DNA of 47,192 bases from assembly GCF_019303495.1 (NCBI RefSeq), contig NZ_JAEVFI010000039.1, positions 1 to 47,192 on the forward strand, given 5' to 3'. Within the stretch, counting starts at the first letter, position 1. Every line of letters starts with the position of its first letter. The stretch is from Streptomyces sp. JJ66 (GTDB taxonomy: Bacteria > Actinomycetota > Actinomycetes > Streptomycetales > Streptomycetaceae). The translations under genes were made by a program, and so were the position numbers. This document shows, piece by piece, positions 34,901 through 42,173 of this stretch. The notes below the pieces were generated by a model that was not told the origin of the DNA, made no database searches, and was given only the letters and a program-made list of their open reading frames with translations.

Positions 34901-37900
34901 CCGATGCCTACACCCGCGACCTGGCCTACTGGCGCGAGCGCGCCGAGACGCTGCCGCCCAACCCACGGCTGCCGCTGCGCGTCCACGGTGAAGTGGCCTC
35001 CGACGGCCCCGTCCGCCGCACCCGGCGCGCGGCCCGGCTGGACGCCGCCGCCTGGTCCCGGGTCCGCGAGCGCGCCGCCGCCCGGGGCCTCACCCCGTCA
35101 GCCGTGCAGCTCGCCGCCTACGCCACCGTGCTCGGCACCTGGTCCCGTGACGGCCACTTCACCGTGGACGTGCCGCTGTTCAACCGGCACCCGCTGCACC
35201 CCGACATCGACCGGATCATCGGCGACTTCACCACCGTCACCCTGCTGGAGATCGACCTGCGTCCCGGCGGCGGATTCACCGCGCTGGCCGAACGCGTCCA
35301 GCGGCAGCTGTGGCAGGACCTGGAACACCGGCTGGTCAGCGGCGTCGAGGTGATGCGCGAGATCACCCGCGAACGCGGGCTGCCTGCCACCGACTTCGCC
35401 TCCGTCGTCTTCGCCAGCGCCCGCGAGCAGGGCCGCGACCAGGAGTTCGCGCACGGCGAGCTGGGCGCGCGCTGGCTGGGGGAGACGGTGTACGCGGTCT
35501 CGCAGACGCCGCAGGTGCTGCTCGACCACCAGGTCTACGAGGACCGGGGTGCGCTGTCCTTCAACTGGGACGCGGCCGAGGCGGTGTTCCAGCCGGGCGC
35601 GCTGGACGCCATGTTCGACGCCTACACCCGGCTGCTGCACGCTCTCGCCGCCGAGGACGAGGGTGCCTGGGACGCGCACGGCGCCACCACCACCATGCCG
35701 GACGCGGACCGGGCGCTCATCGCCGCCGCCAACGACACCGGCGGCCCGCTGCCCGAGGGCCTGCTGTGCACCGGCTTCCTCCAGCAGGCCGCCGCCCACC
35801 CCGGGCGCACGGCGGTCGTCGCGGCCGGGCGCACCCTGACCTACGGCGAGCTGCACCGGCACGCCTGCCGCCTCGGGCACCGGCTGCGGGCGGCGGGCGC
35901 GGCCCCCGGGCGGCTGGTCGGCATCGCGCTGGGCAAGAGCGTGGAGCAGGTGGTCGCGGTGCTGGCCGTGCATCTCGCGGGCGCCGCGTACCTCCCCGTC
36001 GATCCGGGGCTGCCGCCCGCCCGGCAGGACTGGCTGCTGGAGCACTCCGGCGCGACGCTGCTGCTGACACCGGGCGAGCCCGCCGGGCGGACGTGGCCCA
36101 CGGGCGTCACCACGCTGCCCGTCACGCTGGACGCCGATGATGCCCCGGAGCCGGGGGCGCCCGGGGAACAGGCGGAGCCGCTGGAGCCTGTGCAGGCGCC
36201 GGACGACCTCGCCTACGTGCTCTACACCTCCGGCTCGACGGGCACCCCCAAGGGCGTCGCCGTCTCGCACCGGGCGGCGCTGAACACCGTCGCCGACTTC
36301 GCCGACCGGTGCGGGCTGGGGCCCCGGGACACGGTGCTCGGGGTCTCCGCGCTCGGCTTCGACCTCTCCGTCGCCGACCTGTTCGGCCTGCTCGGCGCGG
36401 GCGGCACCGTCGTGCTCCCGGAACCGGACGCCACCGGTGACCCGGGTCGCTGGCTGGATCTGATGGCCGAACACCGCGTCACCGTGTGGGACTCCGTACC
36501 GGCGCTGCTCCAGATGCTCGTAGACGACGCTAGTCACAGCACCGCCAGTCCCAGCACCTCCACTCACGGCATCGTGCGGCAGCCTGACGAGCACTCCGGC
36601 ACCGCGCCGCGGCCTCACCCCGCGTTCGCGCACCTGCGGGCGGTGTGGCTGTCCGGTGACTGGGTGCCTGTGGACCTGCCCGGACGGCTGCGCGCGCTCG
36701 CGCCTGGGGCCCGGGTCACGGCGGCCGGTGGTGCCACGGAGGCCGCGATCTGGTCCGTCGCCCACGAGGTGGTGCCCGAGGACGCCGGGCGGGACTCCAT
36801 CCCGTACGGCACGGCGATGCGCAACCAGACCATCGACGTGCGCAACGACCGGCTGGAGCCGTGCCCCGTCGGCGTCACCGGCGAGATCTGCATCGGCGGT
36901 ACCGGACTGGCCGACGGCTACTGGCGTGACCCCGAGCGCACCGCCGCCGCCTTCGTCACCGACCCGGCCACCGGGGACCGGCTCTACCGCACCGGCGATC
37001 TCGGCCGCTGGCTGCCGCACGGCGAGATCGAGATCCTGGGACGCGAGGACCAGCAGGTCAAGATCCGTGGGCATCGCATCGAGCTGGGCGAGATCGAGGC
37101 GGTGCTGCTGCGCCAGCCGGAGGTGAGCGCCGCTGCGGTGACCGTCATCGGCGGGAACGGCACCCCGCGCCGCCTGGCCGCCGTCGTCGTCCCCTCGCAC
37201 GCGCCGCAGGCCCACGCCGCCGCCGAGGACGCCGCCGTCCACGCGGGCGCCGGTACCGGCGCTGACGTGGCCGGGAGCGCCGGGGGAGCCGGGAGCACCG
37301 AGGGAGCCGGGAGCGCCGACGCCGCCTACCGCGAGCCCTTCGGTGACGTCATCGCCGACCCGATGGAGCGCCTTGCCTTCAAAGCCCGCCGCCTGGGCCT
37401 GCGCACCGATCTGCCCGGCCCCGCGCACGCCCTGCCCGGCGCCCGGCCCACCGCCGCCCCGGCCCGGGCCAGCCACCGCGCGTACGCCCCCGAGCCCGTC
37501 TCCCTTGACGCGCTCGCCCGCCTGCTGGAACCCCTGCGCGCCTACGAGGGCGGCGCGCTGCCCAAGCACCGGTACGCCTCCGCGGGCGGCCTCTACCCGG
37601 TGCGGACCTACCTCTACCTCGCCCCCGGCCGCGTCACCGGGCTGGACGGCGGCGTCTACTACCACGACCCGCGTGCACACCGGCTGGTCCGCGTCACCCC
37701 GGGCGCGGCACTCGACGCGGAGGTGCACGTCCCGGACAACCGGGAGCTGTTCCGAGAGGCCGCGTTCTCCGTCCTCTTCGTGGCGCGGCGCAGCGCCGTC
37801 GATCCCCTCTACGGCACCCGCGCCCGCGACTTCTGCCTGCTGGAGACGGGCCAGATGGCGCAGTTGCTGGAGGAGGCCGCCCCCGGCAGCGGGCTCGGCC

Positions 37901-38631
37901 TTTGCCAGGTCGGCGTGCTGCACGCCACCGAGGGGCTGCGCCGCGCGCTGGCCCTCGGTGCCGACGACGAGCTGCTGCACGGCCTGCTGGGCGGCGGACT
38001 CCTGCCCCCGGGCGCGTCCGCTGAGGCCCAGCCCGCTGGGACCGGGCGTCAGCAGCCGCTTGAGGTACTGCTGCGGGAGCGGCTCGCGGCGGTGCTGCCC
38101 ACACCGCTCGTCCCGGCCGCGTTCACCGAAGTGCCCCGGCTGCCGCTCACCCCGCGCGGCAAGCTGGACCGGGCCGCGCTGCACCGGCTGGCGGCGGACG
38201 CGGCGACCCCGCGCACTCCGGCGGCCGGTGCCTCCGCCGGCGCCCGGCCCCCCGAGGCCCCGCCCGCCGACGGCGCGGGCTCCGACGCCGAGCGCGCGAT
38301 CCTCGGTGTCCTGCGCACCGAGCTGCGCCTGGACACCGTCACCGTGCACGATGACCTGCTGGACCTGGGCGTGGACTCGGTGGTCATGGTCCGCCTGCAC
38401 CGGGCCATCCAGACGGCGCTGGGACGCACCTTCCCGTTGGCCACGATGTTCGAGCGGACCACCGTGCACCAGCTGGCCAGCCACCTCGCGGAGTCCGACG
38501 CGGCCCCGTCACCGTCCGCGCCGGACGCGCCCGACACCTCCGGCGCGCCCGCCACACCGCCCGCGTCCGCCACCCCTCCGCCCGCCCGCACCCGAGCCGA
38601 ACGCCGCCGCGCCGCCCGGCGCCAGGTCTAG
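31942..38631 (+). CDS. Hybrid synthetase FAAL-ACP-Cy-A(Ox)-PCP
   Basis: 2229 residues; ATG with GGGGATGAG upstream. Domains: fatty acyl-AMP ligase (1-640; 'LLQYTSGSTGLPKGVMVSQD' and the FAAL hallmark 'GRLKELIIIRGRNIHPQD') with a disordered Ala/Asp/Thr insert (366-447); carrier protein (about 690-775, Ser730 in GLESL); heterocyclisation domain (795-1250; DLLVAD at 940-945, 'LTEIQHAYLVGR', 'TPQVLLDHQVYE'); adenylation domain (from 1270; YTSGSTGTPKG at 1428) interrupted by an FMN oxidase of SagB/EpoB-Ox type (1805-2015; 'YASAGGLYPVRTYLYL'), A10 Lys2074; carrier protein (2110-2195, Ser2146 in GVDSV). It has no release domain. Predicted product: 2-alkyl azole carboxylate on the last carrier. Confidence 0.93.
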   Translation: MTARSPHTTGPSALSLLDILRDRVEGDPDSVAFTFPRFDERTGLELPATHLTRGQLDARARAVAATLQAHGAGKGRVLLLLPPGPDVVAALFGGFYAGCCVVTCAPPQGEATREERYLQIGADADVAAVVVHSARRAELQAAWSASTAPDVPWLEIDGSGGAAPQDWIPPVVSGRDLALLQYTSGSTGLPKGVMVSQDNLLEQLRVFRDQAELPDGADVVTWMPVYHALGIAGTVTLSQFVGGRCTVLTPDDFIAEPFRWLKAVSDATAPVFSCGPNFAYDRCVERVTPEQRAQLDLSRWHSAFNAAERIQLRTIEAFTETFAPHGFRREAWFPGYGLTEVTLGICGRRGPRPLALTLDAAALEAGHARSADAASRADAAGDAAPVADVAAHQTDTAHQTDTANPAAAAHQAVAATPADTANPADGAARTADATAHPAAAARTAHLVGCGVPHPRVRLRIVDPAAYTECAEGEVGEIWVAGAVVNQGYFRRPEQTAETFDGRLADGDGPYLRTGDLAFRHGDEIVVCGRLKELIIIRGRNIHPQDVEAAARRAHPALATAPAAAFSVDADEGERLVLVQSVTDPAGPELDLPALAAAARSAVAADQAVEPHAVVLVTPDQIPMTGSGKIRRTTCRQSYLDDALKTLHVSEAPAPATTGGPGPEAAGPAGQPTTEPAAPATPLRSMTLALPAELRPQVLAAEIRRRIAAGLGVEPEAVAPDQPLVRLGLESLRTVELRQALARDFHVTLPLAEFLRGTVEELAARIDAGLRTDAPGDPGADAAPRDATGPQLTPDPGARHEPFPLTEIQHAYLVGRGSGYDLGSTSIHLYTEYDTPALDLPRLREALNALVRRHEMLRAEVRSDGTQRILPASETGEVPVTEYDLRGTDADRRATHLRELRAELSHQVMPLDAWPLFDVRVTWTGGPGAEDTRARVHIGIDLLVADVASVRLFFLELGDLYTDPGADLPPLTVSFRDYVLAARHLRDSDAYTRDLAYWRERAETLPPNPRLPLRVHGEVASDGPVRRTRRAARLDAAAWSRVRERAAARGLTPSAVQLAAYATVLGTWSRDGHFTVDVPLFNRHPLHPDIDRIIGDFTTVTLLEIDLRPGGGFTALAERVQRQLWQDLEHRLVSGVEVMREITRERGLPATDFASVVFASAREQGRDQEFAHGELGARWLGETVYAVSQTPQVLLDHQVYEDRGALSFNWDAAEAVFQPGALDAMFDAYTRLLHALAAEDEGAWDAHGATTTMPDADRALIAAANDTGGPLPEGLLCTGFLQQAAAHPGRTAVVAAGRTLTYGELHRHACRLGHRLRAAGAAPGRLVGIALGKSVEQVVAVLAVHLAGAAYLPVDPGLPPARQDWLLEHSGATLLLTPGEPAGRTWPTGVTTLPVTLDADDAPEPGAPGEQAEPLEPVQAPDDLAYVLYTSGSTGTPKGVAVSHRAALNTVADFADRCGLGPRDTVLGVSALGFDLSVADLFGLLGAGGTVVLPEPDATGDPGRWLDLMAEHRVTVWDSVPALLQMLVDDASHSTASPSTSTHGIVRQPDEHSGTAPRPHPAFAHLRAVWLSGDWVPVDLPGRLRALAPGARVTAAGGATEAAIWSVAHEVVPEDAGRDSIPYGTAMRNQTIDVRNDRLEPCPVGVTGEICIGGTGLADGYWRDPERTAAAFVTDPATGDRLYRTGDLGRWLPHGEIEILGREDQQVKIRGHRIELGEIEAVLLRQPEVSAAAVTVIGGNGTPRRLAAVVVPSHAPQAHAAAEDAAVHAGAGTGADVAGSAGGAGSTEGAGSADAAYREPFGDVIADPMERLAFKARRLGLRTDLPGPAHALPGARPTAAPARASHRAYAPEPVSLDALARLLEPLRAYEGGALPKHRYASAGGLYPVRTYLYLAPGRVTGLDGGVYYHDPRAHRLVRVTPGAALDAEVHVPDNRELFREAAFSVLFVARRSAVDPLYGTRARDFCLLETGQMAQLLEEAAPGSGLGLCQVGVLHATEGLRRALALGADDELLHGLLGGGLLPPGASAEAQPAGTGRQQPLEVLLRERLAAVLPTPLVPAAFTEVPRLPLTPRGKLDRAALHRLAADAATPRTPAAGASAGARPPEAPPADGAGSDAERAILGVLRTELRLDTVTVHDDLLDLGVDSVVMVRLHRAIQTALGRTFPLATMFERTTVHQLASHLAESDAAPSPSAPDAPDTSGAPATPPASATPPPARTRAERRRAARRQV

Positions 38632-38822
38632 TGCCGCGTCAGCCAAGGTTCGCCCCGTCGCGCCTCCCCCAGCCTGGCGGCTGGGCGGTGCCCCCAGGCA
38701 CGGCGCCTCGCGGCGTTGCCGAATCGACCGAGTAGGCCCACTACGAGGTCGATCCGGCGCCTTGCGACGCACCGCACCGGACGCCGCTCCTTGACGGGCA
38801 AACCCTGACTGACACGGCACTA
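38629..38822. mobile_element. 194-bp MITE-like element with 27-bp inverted ends
   Basis: The left end TAGTGCCGCGTCAGCCAAGG (from 38629, continuing to 38655) and the right end, read on the other strand from 38822 to 38796 (TAGTGCCGTGTCAGTCAGGG...), are complementary with four mismatches in 27. Both ends sit in CTAG (38628-38631 and 38820-38823), consistent with TA or CTAG target duplication. The interior has no ORF. Removing one TA copy joins 'GGTCTA' to 'GCGAGG', leaving a TAG stop 11 bases before the thioesterase ATG, so the element was inserted between two tightly linked genes. The interior ('GGCCCACTACGAGGTCGATC') resembles DNA I associate with a dispersed streptomycete IS end. Confidence 0.75.
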
Positions 38823-38834
38823 GCGAGGACCGCC

Positions 38835-39551
38835 ATGACCCACCCCACCCCGGCACTCCGCCTGTTCTGCCTGCCCTACGCGGGCGGTGCGGGCCGCATC
38901 TACGCCGACTGGCGGCAGGCGCTCCCGGCCACCGTCGAAGTCTGCCCCGTCGAACTCCCCGGCCGTGGCACACGGTTCACCGAGCCGGTGCACACGGCAC
39001 TGGAACCGCTGATCGACGACGTCGCCGCCACCGTCACCGCCGGGCTCGACCACCCCGGCCAGCCGTACGCGCTGTATGGGCACAGCTTCGGCGCGGTCGT
39101 GGCGTTCGAGACCGCGCGGCGCCTGCACGCCCGGGGCCGCCCGCCCGCCCGGCTCGCGGTCGCGGCCTTCCGCTCCCCGGGCATGCCGCCCGCCGCGTCC
39201 CCCCTGTCCGAGCTGCCCGACGCCGAGTTCCGCCGCTTCCTCGGCGACCTCGGCGGCACCCCGCGCGTCCTGCTGGAGGACGAGGCGTTCATGGAGCTGA
39301 TGCTCCCCGTCATCCGCGCGGACTTCCACCTCGCCGAGACCTACGGCAACCGGCCGGACGCCCGCGTCGGCTGCCCGCTCGTCATCTTCGGCAGCGCGGA
39401 CGACCAGCGCTTCACCCTGCCCGAGGTGCGCGGCTGGACGCACCACACCACCGCGTCCGCCACCTTCCACCAACTCCCCGGCGACCACTTCTTCCTCCAC
39501 AGCCACCGCGACCTGCTCCTGAAACACCTGGCCACGGAGCTGACCAGCTGA
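38835..39551 (+). CDS. Type II thioesterase
   Basis: 238 residues from ATG 38835; GCGAGG lies 12 bases upstream. Alpha/beta hydrolase of the stand-alone thioesterase family of NRPS/PKS clusters: 'LRLFCLPYAGGAGRIYADW' at the N-terminus, nucleophile elbow GHSFG with Ser84, 'VIFGSADDQRF' with the acid, and His in 'PGDHFFLHS'. Usually removes stalled or wrong acyl groups from carrier proteins; because the synthetase has no in-cis release domain, it may also free the product. It probably was translated together with the synthetase before the 194-bp element split the junction. Confidence 0.93.
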   Translation: MTHPTPALRLFCLPYAGGAGRIYADWRQALPATVEVCPVELPGRGTRFTEPVHTALEPLIDDVAATVTAGLDHPGQPYALYGHSFGAVVAFETARRLHARGRPPARLAVAAFRSPGMPPAASPLSELPDAEFRRFLGDLGGTPRVLLEDEAFMELMLPVIRADFHLAETYGNRPDARVGCPLVIFGSADDQRFTLPEVRGWTHHTTASATFHQLPGDHFFLHSHRDLLLKHLATELTS

Positions 39552-39748
39552 CCCGCCCCAGGCTGCCCCTGCCCTCGCCCCCGGGCGGGGAGGGGCAGCC
39601 TGGCCACCCGCCACCGCCGCTGGCCGCCCGGAGCGCTGGGATCTCAGCAGGTCACAGCCGGTCCCGGCGGCTCGGGAAGCCGTTGTCAGTGGGGTCTGCG
39701 AGGATGACGAACAGCTGGAGAGCTTGGGCGAGGAGAGGGCGCGACGCG

Positions 39749-40747
39749 ATGGCGGAGAAGGCGGCGAACCTGGTCAGCGAGGATTTCCCACGGCTGGCCG
39801 ACCCGTTCCGGCGCGAGCTGCTGGCGCACTGCTACCGCATGCTGGGCTCGGTGCACGACGCCGAGGATCTGGTGCAGGAAACCTACCTGCGGGCCTGGCG
39901 GGCATTCGACTCGTTCGAGGGCCGTTCCTCCATCCGCACCTGGCTGCACCGCATCGCCACGAACACCTGCCTGGACGCGCTGGCCAGCCGCAGCAGGCGG
40001 CCCCTGCCCACGGGGCTGGGCGCGCCGAGCGCGGAGCCGCGTGAGGAGCTGGTGGAGCAGCGCGAGGTGCCCTGGCTGGAGCCGGTGCCGGACGCTCTGG
40101 TCGGGGCGGACGGGGCGGACCCGGCCGCCGTCGTCACCGGGCGGGAGAGTATCCGGCTCGCCTTCATCGCCGCCTTGCAGCATCTGCCGCCCAGACAGCG
40201 CGCGGTCCTGCTGCTGCGGGACGTGCTGAGGTGGCGCGCCGCCGAGGTCGCCGAGCTGCTGGACACCACGGTGGCGTCGGTCAACAGCGCGCTCCAGCGG
40301 GCCCGTGGCCACCTCAGGCATGCCGCCCTGGTCGAGGACACCGTCGTCGAGCCCACGGGGAAGGAACAGCGCGAACTGCTCGACCGGTACGTCGCCGCCT
40401 TCGAGACGAAGGACGTGGCGGAGATCGTCAAGCTGTTCAGCCAGGAGGCCATCTGGGAGATGCCGCCGTTCACCGGCTGGTACCAGGGCCCCGCCGCCAT
40501 CGGCGAGCTGATCGACACCCGCTGCCCCGGTGGGCCAGGCGACATGCTGCTGGTGCCCACGGCGATGAACGGCCAGCCCGCCTTCGGCCTCTACATGCGC
40601 GGGGAGGACGGCGCGTACTGGCCGTTCCATCTCCAGGTGCTCACGCTCACCGGCGCCGGTGTCGCGCACGTGGCCGCGTTCTTCGAACCGAAACTGTTCG
40701 CCACCGCCGGGCTGCCGGAGTTCCTGCCCGCCCGCCCGGCGGACTGA
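39749..40747 (+). CDS. ECF sigma factor with C-terminal SnoaL-like domain
   Basis: 332 residues from ATG 39749 with GAGGAGAGGG upstream (ATG 39704 is possible). Sigma region 2 'ELLAHCYRMLGSVHDAEDLV' and 'WLHRIATNTCLDALASRSRR', region 4 'LQHLPPRQRAVLLLRDVLRW' to 'VASVNSALQRARGHL', then an NTF2/SnoaL-like domain from about 205 ('RYVAAFETKDVAEIVKLFSQ', 'MPPFTGWYQGP'). This is the SigG/SigJ-type ECF group (about 320-340 aa) in which the extra domain replaces an anti-sigma factor. Target genes unknown; the next gene, 20 bases downstream, is probably co-transcribed. Confidence 0.93.
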   Translation: MAEKAANLVSEDFPRLADPFRRELLAHCYRMLGSVHDAEDLVQETYLRAWRAFDSFEGRSSIRTWLHRIATNTCLDALASRSRRPLPTGLGAPSAEPREELVEQREVPWLEPVPDALVGADGADPAAVVTGRESIRLAFIAALQHLPPRQRAVLLLRDVLRWRAAEVAELLDTTVASVNSALQRARGHLRHAALVEDTVVEPTGKEQRELLDRYVAAFETKDVAEIVKLFSQEAIWEMPPFTGWYQGPAAIGELIDTRCPGGPGDMLLVPTAMNGQPAFGLYMRGEDGAYWPFHLQVLTLTGAGVAHVAAFFEPKLFATAGLPEFLPARPAD

Positions 40748-40767
40748 TACCCGGGAGGTCCGACGTC

Positions 40768-41199
40768 GTGGACGCCACCCTGCTGCGCCTCGTCGGGGCG
40801 GCGACGGCCGCCTACGGGCTGCTGGTCAGCGCCCGCCCCCGGCTGCTCGCCCGCCCCTCCGGGCTGGTGGACGCCACCGGCCACACCGCTCCCGCGACGG
40901 CGATCGCGCTCGGCCCGCTCGCCTGGCGGGACGCGGCCAGCGGGCTGGCGATGCTGACCGCGCCGAACGACACCGCGCTGCGCACCGCCACCGCCGTGCG
41001 CATAGCCGCCGACTTCGGTGACGCCGTGCTGCTGGGGCGCACGCTGCCCGGCCGTACCCGGCGCTGGGGCGCGGTGGCTGTCTCCGTCGGCTGGGGCTCG
41101 CTGTCGGTCGCCGGGCTGCTGCGCACCCCGCCCCGGCGCTCCGGGGCGGGGTGCGGTGCGCGGCGTAGGGGGGTGGGGCGCTGTGCGGGGAATCGCTGA
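40768..41199 (+). CDS. Small membrane protein co-transcribed with the ECF sigma gene
   Basis: 143 residues from GTG 40768, set by GGGAGG at 40753-40758. Hydrophobic segments at about 4-20 ('LLRLVGAATAAYGLLVSARP'), 38-58 and 98-114, with a basic, probably disordered tail. It follows the sigma gene by 20 bases. No recognised domain; it may be a membrane partner or target of the ECF system. Confidence 0.75.
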   Translation: MDATLLRLVGAATAAYGLLVSARPRLLARPSGLVDATGHTAPATAIALGPLAWRDAASGLAMLTAPNDTALRTATAVRIAADFGDAVLLGRTLPGRTRRWGAVAVSVGWGSLSVAGLLRTPPRRSGAGCGARRRGVGRCAGNR

Positions 41200-41314
41200 G
41201 CGGCGCGGCTGAGTGGCAGGCGGGCGGGTCGCCGGACGCTGGGCAGGGCGGGCGTTCCCGGCAGAAGACGGGGTAGGTGGCAATCCGGAGCGGCCGTGGG
41301 GCCGAATCGCCAGA

Positions 41315-41343
41315 GAGACCCCGCACCTGCGGGGATGATCCGG
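41315..41343 (+). repeat. Single type I-E-like CRISPR repeat unit
   Basis: 29 bases beginning GAGACCCCGCACCTGCGGGG and ending ATGATCCGG. Stem CCCCGC-ACCT-GCGGGG (41319-41334) plus the ATGATCCG tail is the layout of type I-E repeats (for example, E. coli GAG..CCCCGC..GCGGGGAT..ACCG), with one base fewer in the 5' part. There is no second copy, spacer array or cas gene in the window. It lies in the leader of the hydrolase gene at 41356, and its last bases overlap that gene's ribosome site. Confidence 0.45.
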
Positions 41344-41355
41344 AGGCAACCACCC

Positions 41356-42111
41356 GTGGAACACTCCCGCTACGCGCTGTACTCGTCCCCCTCCGAGCCC
41401 GGTGCTCTGGTGCTGCTCCTGCACGGCGGCCGGTCTCAGGCGCTGGAGGCCCCGCCCAGGCCGAACCTGCCCGGCCTGCGGATGCGTCCCTTCGCCCGTG
41501 CGCTGGCCCGCTCCTGCGCCGGGCTGCGGCCCGTGGTGGCGCAGGTCCGCTACCGGCACCGGGGCTGGAACGGCGAGCGGGCCGACGCCGCGCGGGACGC
41601 CGAGGCCGCGCTCGCCGAGCTGGTGCGGCGGCTGGGTCCGGTGCCCGTGGTGCTCGTCGGCCACTCCATGGGCGCCCGCGCGGCCCTGCGCGTCGGGGAC
41701 CACCCTCAGGTACGCGGCGTCGTCGGGCTGGCACCGTGGTGCCCGGCGGGGGAGCCCGTCGCGCACCTGACGGGGCGGCGGCTGGTGCTGCTGCACGACG
41801 AGAGCGACCGCATGACCGATCCGCGCGGTACCTGGTCCCTCGTCGCCCGGGCCCGCCTGGCCGGGGCGTCCGCGTGCGGCGTCGTCCTCGGGGGCAGCGA
41901 CCACGCGATGCTGCGCCGCGCGGGTCTGTGGCACCGGCTGGCCGCCACCGTGGCGCGCGGCCTGTTCGACCCCGGCACGCTGCCGCCCGCCGTCGCCACC
42001 GCGCTGGCGGCCACCGGGCAGGACGCGCCCGGCCTGCTCACCCCCGCCCACGTTCTGGACGCCGGTGCCACCACGCCGCGACCGGAGGACACCTCGCGCC
42101 GCGTCCGCTGA
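41356..42111 (+). CDS. Alpha/beta hydrolase
   Basis: 251 residues from GTG 41356, ten bases after CGGAGG. 'ALVLLLHGGRSQALEAP' is the oxyanion loop, GHSMG with Ser104 the nucleophile elbow, 'LVLLHDESDRMTDP' carries the acid and 'GSDHAML' the His. Cytosolic, no signal peptide. The C-terminal 50 residues are Ala/Pro/Thr-rich and probably unstructured. Substrate unknown; the gene stands alone. Confidence 0.88.
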   Translation: MEHSRYALYSSPSEPGALVLLLHGGRSQALEAPPRPNLPGLRMRPFARALARSCAGLRPVVAQVRYRHRGWNGERADAARDAEAALAELVRRLGPVPVVLVGHSMGARAALRVGDHPQVRGVVGLAPWCPAGEPVAHLTGRRLVLLHDESDRMTDPRGTWSLVARARLAGASACGVVLGGSDHAMLRRAGLWHRLAATVARGLFDPGTLPPAVATALAATGQDAPGLLTPAHVLDAGATTPRPEDTSRRVR

Positions 42112-42173
42112 GGCGGCCCGGCGTGCGGGTCGCCGTCGCGCGGGAGCTGGCAGGCGTTCCGCATGGTCAGGCG

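Noticed and set aside
31804..38484. Very long open frames on the minus strand opposite the synthetase (more than 1000 codons each), and similar ones opposite the amylase, pullulanase and membrane-protein genes
   Set aside because: They mirror real genes whose third-position GC removes stops from the other strand. Translations are Gly/Arg/Val-rich without domains.
38584..38631. Synthetase truncated by the inserted element, which supplies its stop codon
   Set aside because: Removing the element at its TA repeat restores TAG at the same codon, followed by the thioesterase ribosome site and ATG. The protein end is therefore original.
41200..41360. A CRISPR array
   Set aside because: Only one repeat-like unit can be found, with no regular second copy on either side and no cas genes.
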